The notes: generated from the letters alone by a model not told the origin. 64,000 nt of DNA from Micrococcus lylae NBRC 15355 (GCF_001570885.1 NZ_BCSN01000004.1:24936-88935), one strand, 5' to 3'. Numbered from the stretch's first letter, positions 8,800 to 18,964 are shown. Numbers and translations are program-made.

Positions 8800-10356
8800 T
8801 CAGAGGCCCTGCTCGGCGGCGAATCGGTCCAGGCGGGCCAGCGCGGACGCCTTGCCGAGGATCTCCAGGGACTCGAACAGCGGCGGGGAGACCTTCTTGC
8901 CGGTCACGGCCACGCGCACCGGGCCGAAGGCCTGGCGCGGCTTCAGCTCGAGGCCGTCGATCAGCGCGGCGCGCAGGGCCTGCTCGATCGCCTCGGTGGT
9001 GAAGCCGTCCTCCGGCAGGGCGTCGAGGGCCTCGCGGGCTGCCGAGACGGCGGCGCCCAGGTCCGCCGGCATGCCCTTCATGGCACCCTCGGCGGTGGCG
9101 ATGTCCGCGTCTGCGGTGAAGAGGAAGGCGAGCATGTCCACGGCCTCGCCCAGCAGCTGCACGCGCTCCTGGACGAGGGGGGCAGCCGCAGCGAGGATCT
9201 CCTTCTCGCGATCGGTCGGCTCCTGGGCCATCAGGCCTGCGGCCTGCAGGTAGGGCAGCAGGCGCCCACGGAAGTCGTCCTCGTCGAGCATGCGGATGTG
9301 GGTGCCGTTGATGGCGACGGCCTTCTTCTCGTCGAAGCGGGCCGGGTTCGCCAGCACCTTGTGCACGTCGAAGTGCTCCACGAACTGCTCGGGGGTGAAG
9401 ATGTCCTCGTCGGCGGACAGCGACCATCCGAGCAGGGCGAGGTAGTTCAGCAGGCCCTCACGGATGAAGCCGTTGTCCCGGTGGTGGAACAGGTTGGCCT
9501 GCGGGTCGCGCTTGGAGAGCTTCTTGTTGCCCTGGCCCATCACATAGGGCAGGTGGCCGAACTCAGGCATGTACGCCGCCACGCCCACGGCGTAGAGGGC
9601 GCGGTACAGGGCGATCTGCCGCGGGGTCGAGGAGAGCAGGTCCTCGCCGCGCAGCACATGGGTGATGCCCATGAGGGCGTCGTCCACGGGGTTCACCAGC
9701 GTGTAGAGCGCGGACCCGTCACCGCGCACCACCACGAAGTCCGGCACGGAGCCGGCCTTGAAGGTGATCTCGCCGCGCACCATGTCCGTGAAGGTGATGT
9801 CCTCGTCCGGCATGCGCACACGCCAGACCGGGACGCGTCCCTCGGCTTCGAAGGCCGCGATCTGCTCGGCGGTCAGGTCGCGGTCGAAGCCGTCGTAGCC
9901 GAGCTTGGGGTCGCGGCCGGCGGCGCGGTGGCGTGCCTCGGTCTCCTCCGGGGTGGAGTAGGACGGGTAGATGTAGCCGCCGTCCTTGAGCTTGTCGATG
10001 ACGTCCGCGTAGATGTCCTTGCGCTGGGACTGGCGGTAGGGCTCGTGCGGGCCGCCGACCTGGACGCCCTCGTCCCAGTCGATGCCGAGCCACGTCATGG
10101 CCTCGACGAGCTGCAGGAAGGACTCCTCGGAGTCGCGCTTGGCGTCGGTGTCCTCGATGCGGAACACGAGGGTGCCGCCGGTGTGACGAGCCCAGCCCCA
10201 GTTGAACAGGGCGGTGCGGATCAGCCCCACGTGCGGGGTGCCGGTCGGAGAGGGGCAGAATCGGACGCGGACGGGGGTGTCCGCATCCACCTGGGGGACG
10301 TCGGCGGACGCGGCACGGGAGGCGGGAAGGTGGTCGGTCGCGATGGCATCAGACAT
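8800..10356 (-). CDS. gltX: Glutamyl-tRNA synthetase
   Basis: Charges tRNA-Glu with glutamate. In bacteria lacking GlnRS it also misacylates tRNA-Gln for later amidation, and no glnS is seen here. 518 residues. The HIGH-type motif is PHVG at 41-44 within [11 protein letters not shown], and the second class I motif KLSKRD is near residue 277. A C-terminal anticodon-binding helical domain follows. The start is at [14 protein letters not shown] stands 10 nt upstream with GAGG between. It is divergent from the pyruvyl transferase-like gene across 38 bp. The clustering with the two tRNA-Glu and the tRNA-Gln genes supports a non-discriminating enzyme, which remains inference. Confidence 0.95.
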   Translation of the reverse strand: MSDAIATDHLPASRAASADVPQVDADTPVRVRFCPSPTGTPHVGLIRTALFNWGWARHTGGTLVFRIEDTDAKRDSEESFLQLVEAMTWLGIDWDEGVQVGGPHEPYRQSQRKDIYADVIDKLKDGGYIYPSYSTPEETEARHRAAGRDPKLGYDGFDRDLTAEQIAAFEAEGRVPVWRVRMPDEDITFTDMVRGEITFKAGSVPDFVVVRGDGSALYTLVNPVDDALMGITHVLRGEDLLSSTPRQIALYRALYAVGVAAYMPEFGHLPYVMGQGNKKLSKRDPQANLFHHRDNGFIREGLLNYLALLGWSLSADEDIFTPEQFVEHFDVHKVLANPARFDEKKAVAINGTHIRMLDEDDFRGRLLPYLQAAGLMAQEPTDREKEILAAAAPLVQERVQLLGEAVDMLAFLFTADADIATAEGAMKGMPADLGAAVSAAREALDALPEDGFTTEAIEQALRAALIDGLELKPRQAFGPVRVAVTGKKVSPPLFESLEILGKASALARLDRFAAEQGL

Positions 10357-10394
10357 AGTGGTCCTCAGCCTACTCCCGACGCCCTGGAGGACCC

Positions 10395-12176
10395 GTGATC
10401 TCCGCCGAACCGACCGCCGCCTCCGCCGCCGAGCCCCGTCGGGTCACCGTGGTGGGCTACTACGGCGCCCGCAATCTGGGAGACGACCTCCTGCTGTCTG
10501 CGATCCATGAGGGGCTGCGGCGCGCGGACCCGCAGGTCCGTGTCCAGGTGGCCGCCGAGCATCCGCAGCACGTGGCGGCGCTGCCGGGTCTGTCCGCCCA
10601 CTCGCGGCTGGACCACGCCGCGACCTTCGAGCACGTCCGCCGCTCCGACGCCCTCGTCCTGGGCGGAGGCGGGCTGTGGCACGACTACTCCTTCGAACGG
10701 GCCGGCGGGCTCCTGGGCTTCGTCACCGCGGCGAAGGTGTCCATGCCCGGCTACGGGATCCCGGCGATGCTGGCCGAGATGCTGGGCGTCCCGGTCCACG
10801 TCCTCGGGATCGGCGCCGGGCCGATCCGCAGCGAGGACGCCGCCCGGGCGGTCCGCGCGGTCGCCCGCACGGCCGAGACCCTGACCGTGCGGGACGAGGA
10901 CAGCGCCCGGATCCTGGAGCCGTTCGCCGCCGACCTGCCGGAGGTCCGCCTCGCTCCGGACCTCGTGTACTCCCTCTCCCTTCCCGACGGCGGCCCCTCC
11001 TACGACGAGGCCCGCTCGCCTGCCGCGTCCGTCGCCAGGGCCAGGGAAGCGGGCCGCGCGGTCGTCGCGGTGAACCTGCGCTCCTGGGCCGACGGGGACA
11101 TGGCGCGCCTGCGGACCCGGCTGGCCGCGGCCCTGGCGGCCGTCGCCACGACGAGGCCCCTCACCGTGGTGACGCTCCCCTTCCAGGCGGGGCCGGGCCG
11201 GGATGCGCAGGCGCTGGCGGAGCTCACCGCGCTGCTGCCCGAGGACGTCGAGCGCATCGACCTGGCGGAGCCGCCGCCCCTGGCCGAACTGACGGCGCTG
11301 CTGCGCGGGGTGGACGCCGTCGTGGCGATGCGCCTGCACGCCTGTCTGCTCGCGCACCGCTGCGGGACGCCGACGGTCGGCCTGGACTACGACCCGAAGG
11401 TGGGCCGGCACTTCCGGGAGGCCGACCGCGCCTCCGCCTGCCTGCCGCTGGACGCCGACGCCGCGGCCCTGGAGCACGCCCTGCGTGCGGCCCTGGACGG
11501 ACCGTTGCCCGGCACGTGCGTGCAGCGCATCCGGGACCTGGAGGCGCAGTCCCGTGCCGTCGTGGACGACGTGGCGCGGCGGATCGTCGCCGCCGGCATC
11601 CGCCCCCGCCCGCGGGGTCCCGCCGTCGGGGCCGCAGCCGCCGCTGCCGCGCTCGGGACCGGAGCCGTCGGGGGGCCGGCGGCCGTGGAGCCGGCGGCGT
11701 TCTCCGGGATGGTCCTGTCCGACGAGAAGGGACGGCTGACGGCACGGGACGTGGACCGCCGGACCCGGGCACGGGCAGACCGTCTCTCGCTCGCCTTCCC
11801 CGAGTCCGAGAAGACCCTGGCGGCGGGGCGTCGGCTGGGTTTCTCCGGCGTCCTCACCGCCGCCGCGGGCGCCGCGGCGGTCCTGGAGCTCCCCGCCGTC
11901 CCGGCACACGATGGCGACGGCCCGACGGTCGAGCTGGTCTGCGGCGGGGCCGCCCTCCGCCTTCCCCTGCCGGAGGCTGCGCAGCGGCGACGGATCCTGC
12001 TGCACACCCCCGGGGGCGGTCAGAAGGTCCGCGTCAGCCTCACCCTGCACGGTCCCGCCGCGGGTGCCGCGCCGTGGGACGGTGCGGCGCAGGTGTCCCT
12101 CACGCTCAGCGGCGAGGACGTCGCGGGGCTCTGGGTCGCCCCGCAGACCGTCGTCGCCCCCGGCGGACGCCCCTGA
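10395..12176 (+). CDS. Polysaccharide pyruvyl transferase family protein with C-terminal extension
   Basis: 593 residues from a GTG with CTGGAGG 4 nt upstream. Residues about 15-400 fit the polysaccharide pyruvyl transferase family (CsaB/WcaK type): [16 protein letters not shown] at the N-terminus, LGGGGLWHD near 90, and [19 protein letters not shown] near 310. Enzymes of this family add pyruvate ketals to cell-wall or exopolysaccharide sugars. Residues about 400-593 are an Ala/Gly-rich linker and an unrecognised, probably beta-rich, domain. It is on the opposite strand to all its neighbours, like the glycosyltransferase 3 kb away. Both are likely envelope-glycan genes, perhaps of the same polymer. 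The family call is firm, the substrate unknown. Confidence 0.78.
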   Translation: MISAEPTAASAAEPRRVTVVGYYGARNLGDDLLLSAIHEGLRRADPQVRVQVAAEHPQHVAALPGLSAHSRLDHAATFEHVRRSDALVLGGGGLWHDYSFERAGGLLGFVTAAKVSMPGYGIPAMLAEMLGVPVHVLGIGAGPIRSEDAARAVRAVARTAETLTVRDEDSARILEPFAADLPEVRLAPDLVYSLSLPDGGPSYDEARSPAASVARAREAGRAVVAVNLRSWADGDMARLRTRLAAALAAVATTRPLTVVTLPFQAGPGRDAQALAELTALLPEDVERIDLAEPPPLAELTALLRGVDAVVAMRLHACLLAHRCGTPTVGLDYDPKVGRHFREADRASACLPLDADAAALEHALRAALDGPLPGTCVQRIRDLEAQSRAVVDDVARRIVAAGIRPRPRGPAVGAAAAAAALGTGAVGGPAAVEPAAFSGMVLSDEKGRLTARDVDRRTRARADRLSLAFPESEKTLAAGRRLGFSGVLTAAAGAAAVLELPAVPAHDGDGPTVELVCGGAALRLPLPEAAQRRRILLHTPGGGQKVRVSLTLHGPAAGAAPWDGAAQVSLTLSGEDVAGLWVAPQTVVAPGGRP

Positions 12177-12202
12177 CGGCCGTCCCCGGCGAGCGGTGTG
12201 CC

Positions 12203-12991
12203 TCAGCGCCGGAACGGCGTGCTGAACGAGCCGATGCCCTCCACGACCACCTCGACGCGCTGGCCCTCGCGCACCAGGCCCACGCCGGACGGGGTGCCGG
12301 TGAGGATGACGTCGCCGGGCAGCAGGGTGAACGCCTCCGAGGCGGCGGCCACGAGCTCGGCCACAGAGAAGACCATGTCGTCCGTGGTGCCGTCCTGGGC
12401 GGGCTCTCCGTCCACGGCGGAGGTGATCCGCACGGGGGACTCCACGTCCAGCTCGGTCTCGATCCACGGACCCAGCGGGCAGGCACCGTCGAAGCCCTTG
12501 GCGCGGGCCCACTGCAAGTCGGTGCGCTGGGCGTCACGCGCGGTGAGGTCGTTGGCCGCCGTGTAGCCGAACACCACGTCCTTCACCCGCTCGATCGGGA
12601 CCTCCTTGCAGATGGTCCCGATGACCACGGCCAGCTCGGCCTCGTAGGAGACCTCGTCAGAGAAGGACGGCAGGGTGACCGGCTCGCCCGGACCCACCAC
12701 AGAGGTGTTGGGCTTGAGGAAGAACTGAGGGCTGGCGGGCACCTCGTTGCCGAGCTCGGCGGCGTGGTCCGCCCAGTTGCGGCCCACGCCGATGACCTTG
12801 GAGCGCGGGATGATCGGCGCGACGAGGCGGACGTCGGCCAGCCGGTGGGTGGTGCCGGTGGTCTGGACCCCATGGAAGAACGGGTCGCCGGCCAGAGCCG
12901 TGACGGTCAGCTCCTCCTCCGGGGCGTCGGCGGGGCCCTCCACGAGCCCGTACTGCGGTTCGGCCTGGTCCACGAAACGTGCGATGCGCAT
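12203..12991 (-). CDS. Fumarylacetoacetate hydrolase-family protein
   Basis: 262 residues from MRIARFVDQ; an upstream open stretch is Arg/Gly-rich noise. FAH fold markers: a KVIGVGRNWADHAAE start of the catalytic domain, DEVSYEAELAVVIG carrying metal-ligand glutamates, GYTAANDLTARD, GFDGACPLGPW and a closing TGTPSGVG. Members act on acyl-pyruvates and 2-keto acids (isomerase, hydrolase or decarboxylase); the substrate is not fixed by sequence. A homologue sits beside gltX in M. tuberculosis (Rv2993c, from memory), so the pairing is ancient. Here the pyruvyl transferase-like gene has come between them. Confidence 0.85.
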   Translation of the reverse strand: MRIARFVDQAEPQYGLVEGPADAPEEELTVTALAGDPFFHGVQTTGTTHRLADVRLVAPIIPRSKVIGVGRNWADHAAELGNEVPASPQFFLKPNTSVVGPGEPVTLPSFSDEVSYEAELAVVIGTICKEVPIERVKDVVFGYTAANDLTARDAQRTDLQWARAKGFDGACPLGPWIETELDVESPVRITSAVDGEPAQDGTTDDMVFSVAELVAAASEAFTLLPGDVILTGTPSGVGLVREGQRVEVVVEGIGSFSTPFRR

Positions 12992-13116
12992 GGACCCCAC
13001 CCTATGCCCCGGCCCCCGCGTCCGCGCATCCGCTCCGGCAGGCCCTTCCCGACGGCGGCCGCTCCCCCGCCTCGGCAGCCTCTCGCCCCGCGACCGGCGA
13101 GGACGGGGCGATGACA

Positions 13117-13149
13117 ACGGCTCCGTCGCCTCGAAGGCGACGGAACCGT
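13117..13149 (-). terminator. Terminator of ilvE
   Basis: Hairpin with stem ACGG-TCCGTCGCC against GGCGACGGA-CCGT, one mismatch pair and a TCGA-containing loop, about 40 nt downstream of the ilvE stop. The rest of the 197-bp gap between the FAH gene and ilvE shows no coding signal. Confidence 0.7.
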
Positions 13150-13188
13150 CGTCGTGACGCCGGCCCGGAAGGTCCGGGCCCGGACGGT

Positions 13189-14280
13189 TCAGACCAGGCG
13201 GTGCATCCACCCGTGGATGTCGTCGGCCGTGCCGGTCTGGATGCCGAGCAGGGTCTCACGGATCTTCAGGGTCACATCGGTGCCGCCGGGGGACTCGATG
13301 ACCTCGTCCCCGTCCAGGAGGCGACCGATCGGGGTGACCACCGCGGCGGTGCCGCAGGCGAAGACCTCCGTGATCTCGCCGGAGGCGACGCCGGCGGCCC
13401 ACTCGTCGACGGTGATGCGGCGTTCCTCGACCTGCAGGCCCATGTCCCGGCCGAGCTGCAGGATGGAGGAGCGGGTCACGCCCTCGAGGATGGTGCCGGT
13501 GAGCTCCGGGGTGACCAGACGGCCGTCGGCGAACACGAAGAACACGTTCATGCCGCCGAGCTCCTCGACGGAGTTCTCATGGGTGGGGTCCAGGAACAGC
13601 ACCTGGTTCGCGCCGTGGGCCGCGGCCTCCTGCTGGGCGACCAGCGAGCCGGCGTAGTTGCCGCCGCACTTGGCGGCACCGGTGCCGCCGGCGGCGGCGC
13701 GGGCGTAGTCGCGGGAGACCCAGATGGTCACCGGCTTGAGCTCGCCGCCGAAGTAGTTGCCGGCCGGGGAGGCGATGACCTTGTAGGCCACCTCGTTGGC
13801 CGAGCGGACGCCGAGGAACGCCTCGGAGGCGTACATGAAGGGACGCAGGTAGAGCGCCTCGCCGTCGCCGCCGGGGACCCAGGCGGCATCGGCGGAGACG
13901 AGCTCGCGGATGGACTCGAGGAAGAGCTCCTCCGGCAGCTGCGGCAGGGCCAGGCGCGCGGCCGAGCGGTTCAGGCGGGCGGCGTTGGCCTCCGGGCGGA
14001 ACGTCCAGATGGAGCCGTCGGCGTGCCGGTAGGCCTTCAGCCCCTCGAAGATCTCCTGGGCGTAGTGCAGCACCGCCGCGGCCGGAGACAGCTGGATCGG
14101 GCCGTAGGGCTCGACGCGGGCGTCGTGCCAGGAGCCGCCCTGCTCGTCGTTGGTCCAGTCGATCGAGACCATGTGGTCCGTGAAGTCCTGCCCGAAGCCC
14201 GGGGCGGCAAGGATCTGCTCGCGCTCGGCGTCGGTGCGCGGGGACGGATGCTCGATGCGGCGGAAGGTGGTCTCGGACAC
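13189..14280 (-). CDS. ilvE: Branched-chain amino acid aminotransferase
   Basis: PLP enzyme for the last step of Val, Leu and Ile synthesis, transferring the amino group from glutamate. 363 residues from the GTG at VSETTFRR, chosen because AGGAGT lies 9 nt upstream; a longer frame adds a Pro-rich run. Motifs: [14 protein letters not shown], the PLP lysine in [30 protein letters not shown], and [15 protein letters not shown] near the C-terminus. It has its own terminator, and a 193-bp gap separates it from leuB. It completes the pathway whose other genes follow on the same strand. Confidence 0.93.
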   Translation of the reverse strand: MSETTFRRIEHPSPRTDAEREQILAAPGFGQDFTDHMVSIDWTNDEQGGSWHDARVEPYGPIQLSPAAAVLHYAQEIFEGLKAYRHADGSIWTFRPEANAARLNRSAARLALPQLPEELFLESIRELVSADAAWVPGGDGEALYLRPFMYASEAFLGVRSANEVAYKVIASPAGNYFGGELKPVTIWVSRDYARAAAGGTGAAKCGGNYAGSLVAQQEAAAHGANQVLFLDPTHENSVEELGGMNVFFVFADGRLVTPELTGTILEGVTRSSILQLGRDMGLQVEERRITVDEWAAGVASGEITEVFACGTAAVVTPIGRLLDGDEVIESPGGTDVTLKIRETLLGIQTGTADDIHGWMHRLV

Positions 14281-14473
14281 GGTGTGCTCACTCCTGACGT
14301 GCGGATTCGGCGGCGGCTCGGGCGGGGCACACACCCGCACCGCGCAGACGGCGGCAGGCGACAGGCCAGGCCCTTATCACGATGATATGCCCGTCGGTGG
14401 CGGTGCTCACATTCCGGACGCGCCGGGCCGGGACGGCGGCGCCGTTCCGTGTGGGAGGCGGGCGGCGAAGTCG

Positions 14474-15562
14474 TCAGAGGCGGGCGGCGATGTCCCGGCC
14501 GACGGCCTCGGTCGAGACCTTCTCCCCCGCGGTGCGCTCGGCAAGGTGGGCCCAGACGGCGCGGTGCACCCGCTCGGCGGCGGCACCGCGGCCCAGGTGT
14601 TCCAGGGCCATGGCGGCGGACAGGACCGCGGCGGTCGGGTCGGCGATGCCCTGGCCAGCGATGTCCGGGGCCGAGCCGTGGACCGGCTCGAACATGGACG
14701 GCGCCGTGCCGGAGACGTTGATGTTGCCGGAGGCGGCCAGGCCGATGCCCCCGCCGATCGCGGCGGCCAGGTCCGTGAGGATGTCGCCGAAGAGGTTGTC
14801 GGTGACGATCACGTCGAACCGGGCCGGGTCGGTGACCATGAGGATGGTCGCGGCGTCCACGTGCAGGTAGTCGTGCGTGACCTCCGGGAAGTCGGCGGCG
14901 ACCTGCTCCACGACGCGCTTCCAGAGGTGCCCGGCGTGGACGAGCACGTTGTGCTTGTGCACGAAGGTGAGCTTCTTCCGGTCCGAGGCCTGGGCGCGGG
15001 CGAAGGCGTACCGGACCACGCGCTCGACGCCGTAGGCGGTGTTCACGGAGACCTCGGTGGCGATCTGCTGCTCCGTGCCGCCGCGCAGCTGACCGCCGTT
15101 GCCGGCGTAGGGGCCCTCGGTGCCCTCGCGGACCACGGTGAAGTCCACTTCACCGGGCGCGGAGAGCGGGCTGACCGCACCCGGGTAGAGCGTGGTGGGG
15201 CGCAGGTTCACGGCGTGGTCGAGCTCGAAGCGGAGCTTGAGCAGCACCTGGCGCTCGAGCAGGCCGGAGGGGACCTCGGTGTCGCCCGGGGCGACGCCCA
15301 CGGCACCGAAGAGGATCGCGTCGTGCCGCCGCAGGGCGTCGAGGGTCTCTGCGTTCAGGGCCTCGCCGGTGGCCTTCCAGTGGTCGGCGCCGAGCGGGTA
15401 CTCGGTGACTGTGGCCTCCGCCTCGCCTTCGGCGGCCAGCGCCGCCTGGAGGACGGCGAGCGCCTGGGCGGTGACCTCGGGCCCGATGCCGTCGCCGCCG
15501 ATGACGGCGAGGTCGATGGAGCCCTCGGCGGGCACATGCGGGGCGGCGGGAAACTGGCTCAT
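14474..15562 (-). CDS. leuB: 3-Isopropylmalate dehydrogenase
   Basis: Oxidatively decarboxylates 3-isopropylmalate to 2-ketoisocaproate in leucine synthesis, NAD dependent. 362 residues, typical of the actinobacterial form. Motifs: [20 protein letters not shown], the conserved [12 protein letters not shown] metal-binding aspartates and [15 protein letters not shown] chose the ATG of MSQFPA because TAGTGT stands exactly 7 nt upstream, as at other leaderless genes here. A GTG three codons earlier overlaps that box. The promoter lies against the metG terminator hairpin, so leuB is probably an independent transcript. Confidence 0.93.
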   Translation of the reverse strand: MSQFPAAPHVPAEGSIDLAVIGGDGIGPEVTAQALAVLQAALAAEGEAEATVTEYPLGADHWKATGEALNAETLDALRRHDAILFGAVGVAPGDTEVPSGLLERQVLLKLRFELDHAVNLRPTTLYPGAVSPLSAPGEVDFTVVREGTEGPYAGNGGQLRGGTEQQIATEVSVNTAYGVERVVRYAFARAQASDRKKLTFVHKHNVLVHAGHLWKRVVEQVAADFPEVTHDYLHVDAATILMVTDPARFDVIVTDNLFGDILTDLAAAIGGGIGLAASGNINVSGTAPSMFEPVHGSAPDIAGQGIADPTAAVLSAAMALEHLGRGAAAERVHRAVWAHLAERTAGEKVSTEAVGRDIAARL

Positions 15563-15576
15563 GGGCGCCACACTAG

Positions 15577-15618
15577 GAGAGCCCCGGCCGGGATTCCATG
15601 ATCCGGGCAGGGGCTCTC
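15577..15618. terminator. Terminator of metG overlapping the leuB promoter region
   Basis: Inverted repeat with arms GAGAGCCCC and GGGGCTCTC, interrupted by a second paired block (CCGGGAT/ATCCGGG), 12 nt after the metG stop. Its left arm ends next to the leuB -10 box, so the hairpin occupies the leuB -35 region. Confidence 0.75.
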
Positions 15619-15629
15619 ACATGTCGGAC

Positions 15630-17243
15630 TCAGGCCTCCGCGGGCTCCTCATGACGGGGGAACACACCGACCGGCTTCGGCAACGCGGTGCCGGGCACGA
15701 GGTCCTCGACGAACGCGGAGAAGGAGCGCGGACCCTCGTTGGAGGCGTTGGTCCGGCCGGCGTCGCCGGAGGGCTCGACGCCGAGCAGGTCCAGCAGGCG
15801 GGTGGCCGAGTCCGGCATGACCGGCTGGACCAGCAGGGCGACGCGGCGCACGGCCTGCAGGGTGACGTAGAGGACGGTGCGCATGCGCTCCTCGTCGGTC
15901 TTGCGCAGCACCCACGGGGCCTGGTCCGCGAAGTACGCGTTGACCTCGCCGAGCACGCGCCAGGTCTCCTCGAGCGAGCCATGGAAGTCCTGCACGGCGT
16001 AGGCGGCCCGGGCATGCTCGAGCAGGCCGTCCACCTGGGCGAGGATCGCGCGATCGGCATCGGTGGGCTCGCCCGGAACGGGCACGGCGGCCTCGCAGTT
16101 CTTGAACGCCATGGACAGCGAGCGCTGGGCGAGGTTGCCCAGGTTGTTGGCCAGGTCGGCGTTCTTGCGGCCCACCACGGCATCGTGGTTGTAGGAGCCG
16201 TCCGCGCCGAAGGAGAACTCGCGCAGCAGGAAGAAGCGCACGGCGTCCAGGCCGTAGCGGGCCGCCCACTCGGCCGGGGCGACGACGTTGCCCAGGGACT
16301 TGGACATCTTCTCGCCGTTGTTGTTGAGGAAGCCGTGGATCATCACGCGCCTGGGCAGCTCGATCCCGGCGGACAGGAGGAACGCCGGCCAGAAGATGCA
16401 GTGGAAGCGGGAGATGTCCTTGCCGATCACGTGCACGTCGGCCGGCCAGAACCTGGCGAAGGACTCGGAGGACTCGTCCGGGAAGCCGACGCCGGTCAGA
16501 TAGTTCGTCAGCGCGTCCACCCAGACGTACATGACGTGGTGGGCCGAGGGCGCCCCGCCTCCGGCCGGGGCGGGGACGGTGATGCCCCAGTCGAAGCTGG
16601 TCCGGGAGATGGAGAGGTCGTTCAGGCCCTGCTCCACGAAGCGGATGACCTCGTTGAAGCGGTAGCGGGGACCGGCGAAGTCCGGGTTCGCCTCATAGAA
16701 GGCGAGCAGCCTGTCCGTGTAGGCGGAGAGGCGGAAGAAGTAGGACTCCTCCTCGGTCCAGGTGACCTCGGTGCCGGTCTCCACGGCGTACCGCTGTCCG
16801 TCCTCGCGGACCTCGGTCTCGTCTTCGGTGAAGAAGCGCTCGTCGCGTACGGAGTACCAGCCGGCGTAGCGGTCCAGGTAGATGTCTCCGTTGGCCTCCA
16901 TGCGGCGCCACAGCTCCTGGGACGCACGGTGGTGGTCCTCGTCGGTGGTCCGTATGAAGCGGTCGTAGGACACGTTCAGCACGTCGTCGTCCATCGCCTT
17001 GAAGGCGGCGGAGTTGCGGGTGGCCAGCTCCATGGGGGTCAGGCCCAGCTTCTCTGCGGCCTGGGCCATCTTCTGGCCGTGCTCGTCCGTGCCGGTGAGG
17101 AAGAAGACCTCGCGGCCGTCGAGGCGCATGAAGCGGGCGAGGGCGTCGGCGCCCACCATCTCGTAGGCGTGGCCGATGTGCGGCTCGCCGTTCGGGTAGT
17201 GGATGGCCGAAGTGACATAGAAGGGATCGCGCTGGGTGCTCAC
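15630..17243 (-). CDS. metG: Methionyl-tRNA synthetase
   Basis: Charges tRNA-Met. 537 residues from the GTG of VSTQRDPFYV; a much longer open frame upstream is a shadow of the Arg-rich antisense of serA. Class I motifs are HIGH at residues 22-25 (NGEPHIGHAYE) and KMSKS near 308 (GEKMSKSLGNVV). The knuckle region reads WYSVRDERFFTEDETEV and has no zinc-binding cysteines, as in mycobacterial MetRS. No C-terminal tRNA-binding domain is present. TAGAAT lies 7 nt before the GTG. It interrupts the serA-leuB neighbours as a separately transcribed unit with terminators on both sides. Confidence 0.95.
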   Translation of the reverse strand: MSTQRDPFYVTSAIHYPNGEPHIGHAYEMVGADALARFMRLDGREVFFLTGTDEHGQKMAQAAEKLGLTPMELATRNSAAFKAMDDDVLNVSYDRFIRTTDEDHHRASQELWRRMEANGDIYLDRYAGWYSVRDERFFTEDETEVREDGQRYAVETGTEVTWTEEESYFFRLSAYTDRLLAFYEANPDFAGPRYRFNEVIRFVEQGLNDLSISRTSFDWGITVPAPAGGGAPSAHHVMYVWVDALTNYLTGVGFPDESSESFARFWPADVHVIGKDISRFHCIFWPAFLLSAGIELPRRVMIHGFLNNNGEKMSKSLGNVVAPAEWAARYGLDAVRFFLLREFSFGADGSYNHDAVVGRKNADLANNLGNLAQRSLSMAFKNCEAAVPVPGEPTDADRAILAQVDGLLEHARAAYAVQDFHGSLEETWRVLGEVNAYFADQAPWVLRKTDEERMRTVLYVTLQAVRRVALLVQPVMPDSATRLLDLLGVEPSGDAGRTNASNEGPRSFSAFVEDLVPGTALPKPVGVFPRHEEPAEA

Positions 17244-17250
17244 CCGCACG

Positions 17251-17256
17251 ATTCTA
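17251..17256 (-). promoter_or_regulatory. -10 box TAGAAT of metG, leaderless start
   Basis: TAGAAT, then CGTGCGG (7 nt), then the GTG start. There is no ribosome-binding site between. It lies between the metG start and the serA terminator, so metG has its own promoter. Confidence 0.6.
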
Positions 17257-17264
17257 ACGACGAC

Positions 17265-17295
17265 GGCCCCGTCACCCTGATCGGGTGACGGGGCC
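17265..17295. terminator. Terminator of serA
   Basis: Perfect 13-bp stem, GGCCCCGTCACCC against GGGTGACGGGGCC with a short TGATC loop, about 70 nt after the serA stop and just upstream of the metG promoter. Confidence 0.8.
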
Positions 17296-17362
17296 GCTTC
17301 CGTGCCGGGGCCGTGGCCGCGGCGGCTGCGGTGTGCCGCGGCGGGTCTGCCCGCTGACCGGC

Positions 17363-18964
17363 TCAGCGCTCGGCGAGGTCCACCTCGGCGGCGCGTTCTG
17401 CCTCGATGGCCTGCTCGAGCTTGTCCAGGGTGCCCGGCTGCAGCGCCGAGTCGATCTGGAGCACGGCCAGGGCGGTGCCGCCCTCGGCCTCGCGGGAGAC
17501 GTCCATGCCGGCGATGTTCACGCCCTGCTCTCCCAGCGCCTGGCCGAGGATGCCGATGACGCCAGGCCGGTCCGTGTAGCGGAAGGCGAGAAGGTGCTCG
17601 GACAGCGGCACCTCGATCTCCGCGCGGTCCACGCCCACCAGCTTCTGCCGCTGGCGCGGGCCCACGAGGGTGCCGGAGACGGAGACCTGGTCTCCCTGCG
17701 CGGTGGCGCCGCGGACGGTGACCACGTTGCGGTAGGAGCTGGATTCGGCGGTGGTGGTCAGGCGGGTCTCCACACCACGCTGCTCGGCGAGCACCGGCGC
17801 GTTGACATAGGAGACCTGGTCCGAGACGACATCCGTGAAGACGCCCTTGAGGGCGGCCAGCTGCAGGGAGGAGACGTCCTGCGCGGCGATCTCTCCGGCG
17901 ACCTCCACCTCCACGGCGGTGAGCGAGCGCTCGCCCAGCAGAGCGGTGAGCACGCGCCCGAGGTTCTCGGCCAGCGGCAGGCCCGGGCGCACGTCCTCGT
18001 GGATGACGCCGCCGGCGACGTTCACGGCGTCCGGCACCAGCTCTCCGGCCAGCGCCAGGCGCACGGAGCGGGCGACGGCGACGCCGGCCTTCTCCTGCGC
18101 CTCTGCGGTGGAAGCGCCCAGGTGCGGGGTGACGGTGGAGTGGTCGTGGGCGAAGAACGGCAGGTCCGTGGCAGGCTCGGAGGCGAACACATCGATGCCG
18201 GCGCCGGCGATCTTCCCGGCGGCCAGGGCGCGGTCGAGGGCCTCCTCGTCCACCAGTCCGCCGCGGGCGACGTTCACCACGAACGCGGAGTCCTTCATGC
18301 GCTCGAACTGGTCGTCCGAGAGCATGCCGACGGTCTCCGGGGTCTTGGGCATGTGGATGGTGACGAAGTCCGCGCGCTCGAGGAGCTCGTCGAGCTCGAC
18401 CAGCTCGGCGCCGAGCTGCTGCGCCCGGGCCGCGGTGATGTAGGGGTCGTAGGCGAGGATGTCCATGCCGAAGGCCTTCATGCGCTCGGCCACGAGGGCG
18501 CCGATGCGGCCCAGGCCGATGATGCCGAGGGACTTGCCGAACAGCTCGACTCCGGAGTACTTGGAGCGCTTCCACTCCCCCTGCTTGAGGGCGGCGTTGG
18601 CCGGCGCGATGTTGCGGGCCGAGGCCAGGATGTGGCCGCAGGTCAGCTCGGCGGCGGAGAGGATGTTGGAGGTCGGGGCGTTGACCACCATGACGCCGGC
18701 GGCGGTGGCGGCGGGCACGTCCACGTTGTCCAAGCCGACGCCGGCGCGGGCGATGACCTTGAGGTTCGTGGCGGCGGCCATGGCCTCGGCGTCCATCTGG
18801 GTGGCCGAGCGGATGAGGACGGCGTCGGCACCGGGCAGGTCCGCCAGCAGGCGGGCACGGTCGGCACCGTCGGTGTGACGGATCTCGAAGTCGGGGCCGA
18901 GGGCCTCGACCGTGGCCGGGGACAGCTCCTCGGCGATCAGGACGACGGGCTGGGCAGCGCTCAC
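17363..18964 (-). CDS. serA: D-3-phosphoglycerate dehydrogenase, long form with ACT domain
   Basis: First committed step of serine synthesis: 3-phosphoglycerate to 3-phosphohydroxypyruvate with NAD. 533 residues, the long actinobacterial type. It has split substrate-binding and Rossmann domains (GLGRIGALVAERMKAFGMD near 150; GLVDEEAL; HLGASTAEAQEKAG), an intervening allosteric domain, and a C-terminal ACT domain (RYTDRPGVIGILGQALGEQGVNIAGM near 455-480) that usually binds serine. AAGGAAG lies 6 nt before the GTG start. Placement among the branched-chain genes matches M. tuberculosis. Confidence 0.95.
   Translation of the reverse strand: MSAAQPVVLIAEELSPATVEALGPDFEIRHTDGADRARLLADLPGADAVLIRSATQMDAEAMAAATNLKVIARAGVGLDNVDVPAATAAGVMVVNAPTSNILSAAELTCGHILASARNIAPANAALKQGEWKRSKYSGVELFGKSLGIIGLGRIGALVAERMKAFGMDILAYDPYITAARAQQLGAELVELDELLERADFVTIHMPKTPETVGMLSDDQFERMKDSAFVVNVARGGLVDEEALDRALAAGKIAGAGIDVFASEPATDLPFFAHDHSTVTPHLGASTAEAQEKAGVAVARSVRLALAGELVPDAVNVAGGVIHEDVRPGLPLAENLGRVLTALLGERSLTAVEVEVAGEIAAQDVSSLQLAALKGVFTDVVSDQVSYVNAPVLAEQRGVETRLTTTAESSSYRNVVTVRGATAQGDQVSVSGTLVGPRQRQKLVGVDRAEIEVPLSEHLLAFRYTDRPGVIGILGQALGEQGVNIAGMDVSREAEGGTALAVLQIDSALQPGTLDKLEQAIEAERAAEVDLAER

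Noticed and set aside
13010..13188. Riboswitch or small RNA in the gap between the FAH gene and ilvE
   Set aside because: The only structure is the ilvE terminator; no conserved riboswitch core is seen.
15192..17288. Plus-strand 698-codon frame over metG
   Set aside because: Its translation is the complement of the synthetase and has Gly/Val/His-rich shadow composition with no motif.
15630..18575. metG extended by about 440 residues into the serA antisense
   Set aside because: The extra N-terminus is Arg-rich and crosses the serA terminator and the TAGAAT promoter. The class I synthetase starts at VSTQRDPFYV.
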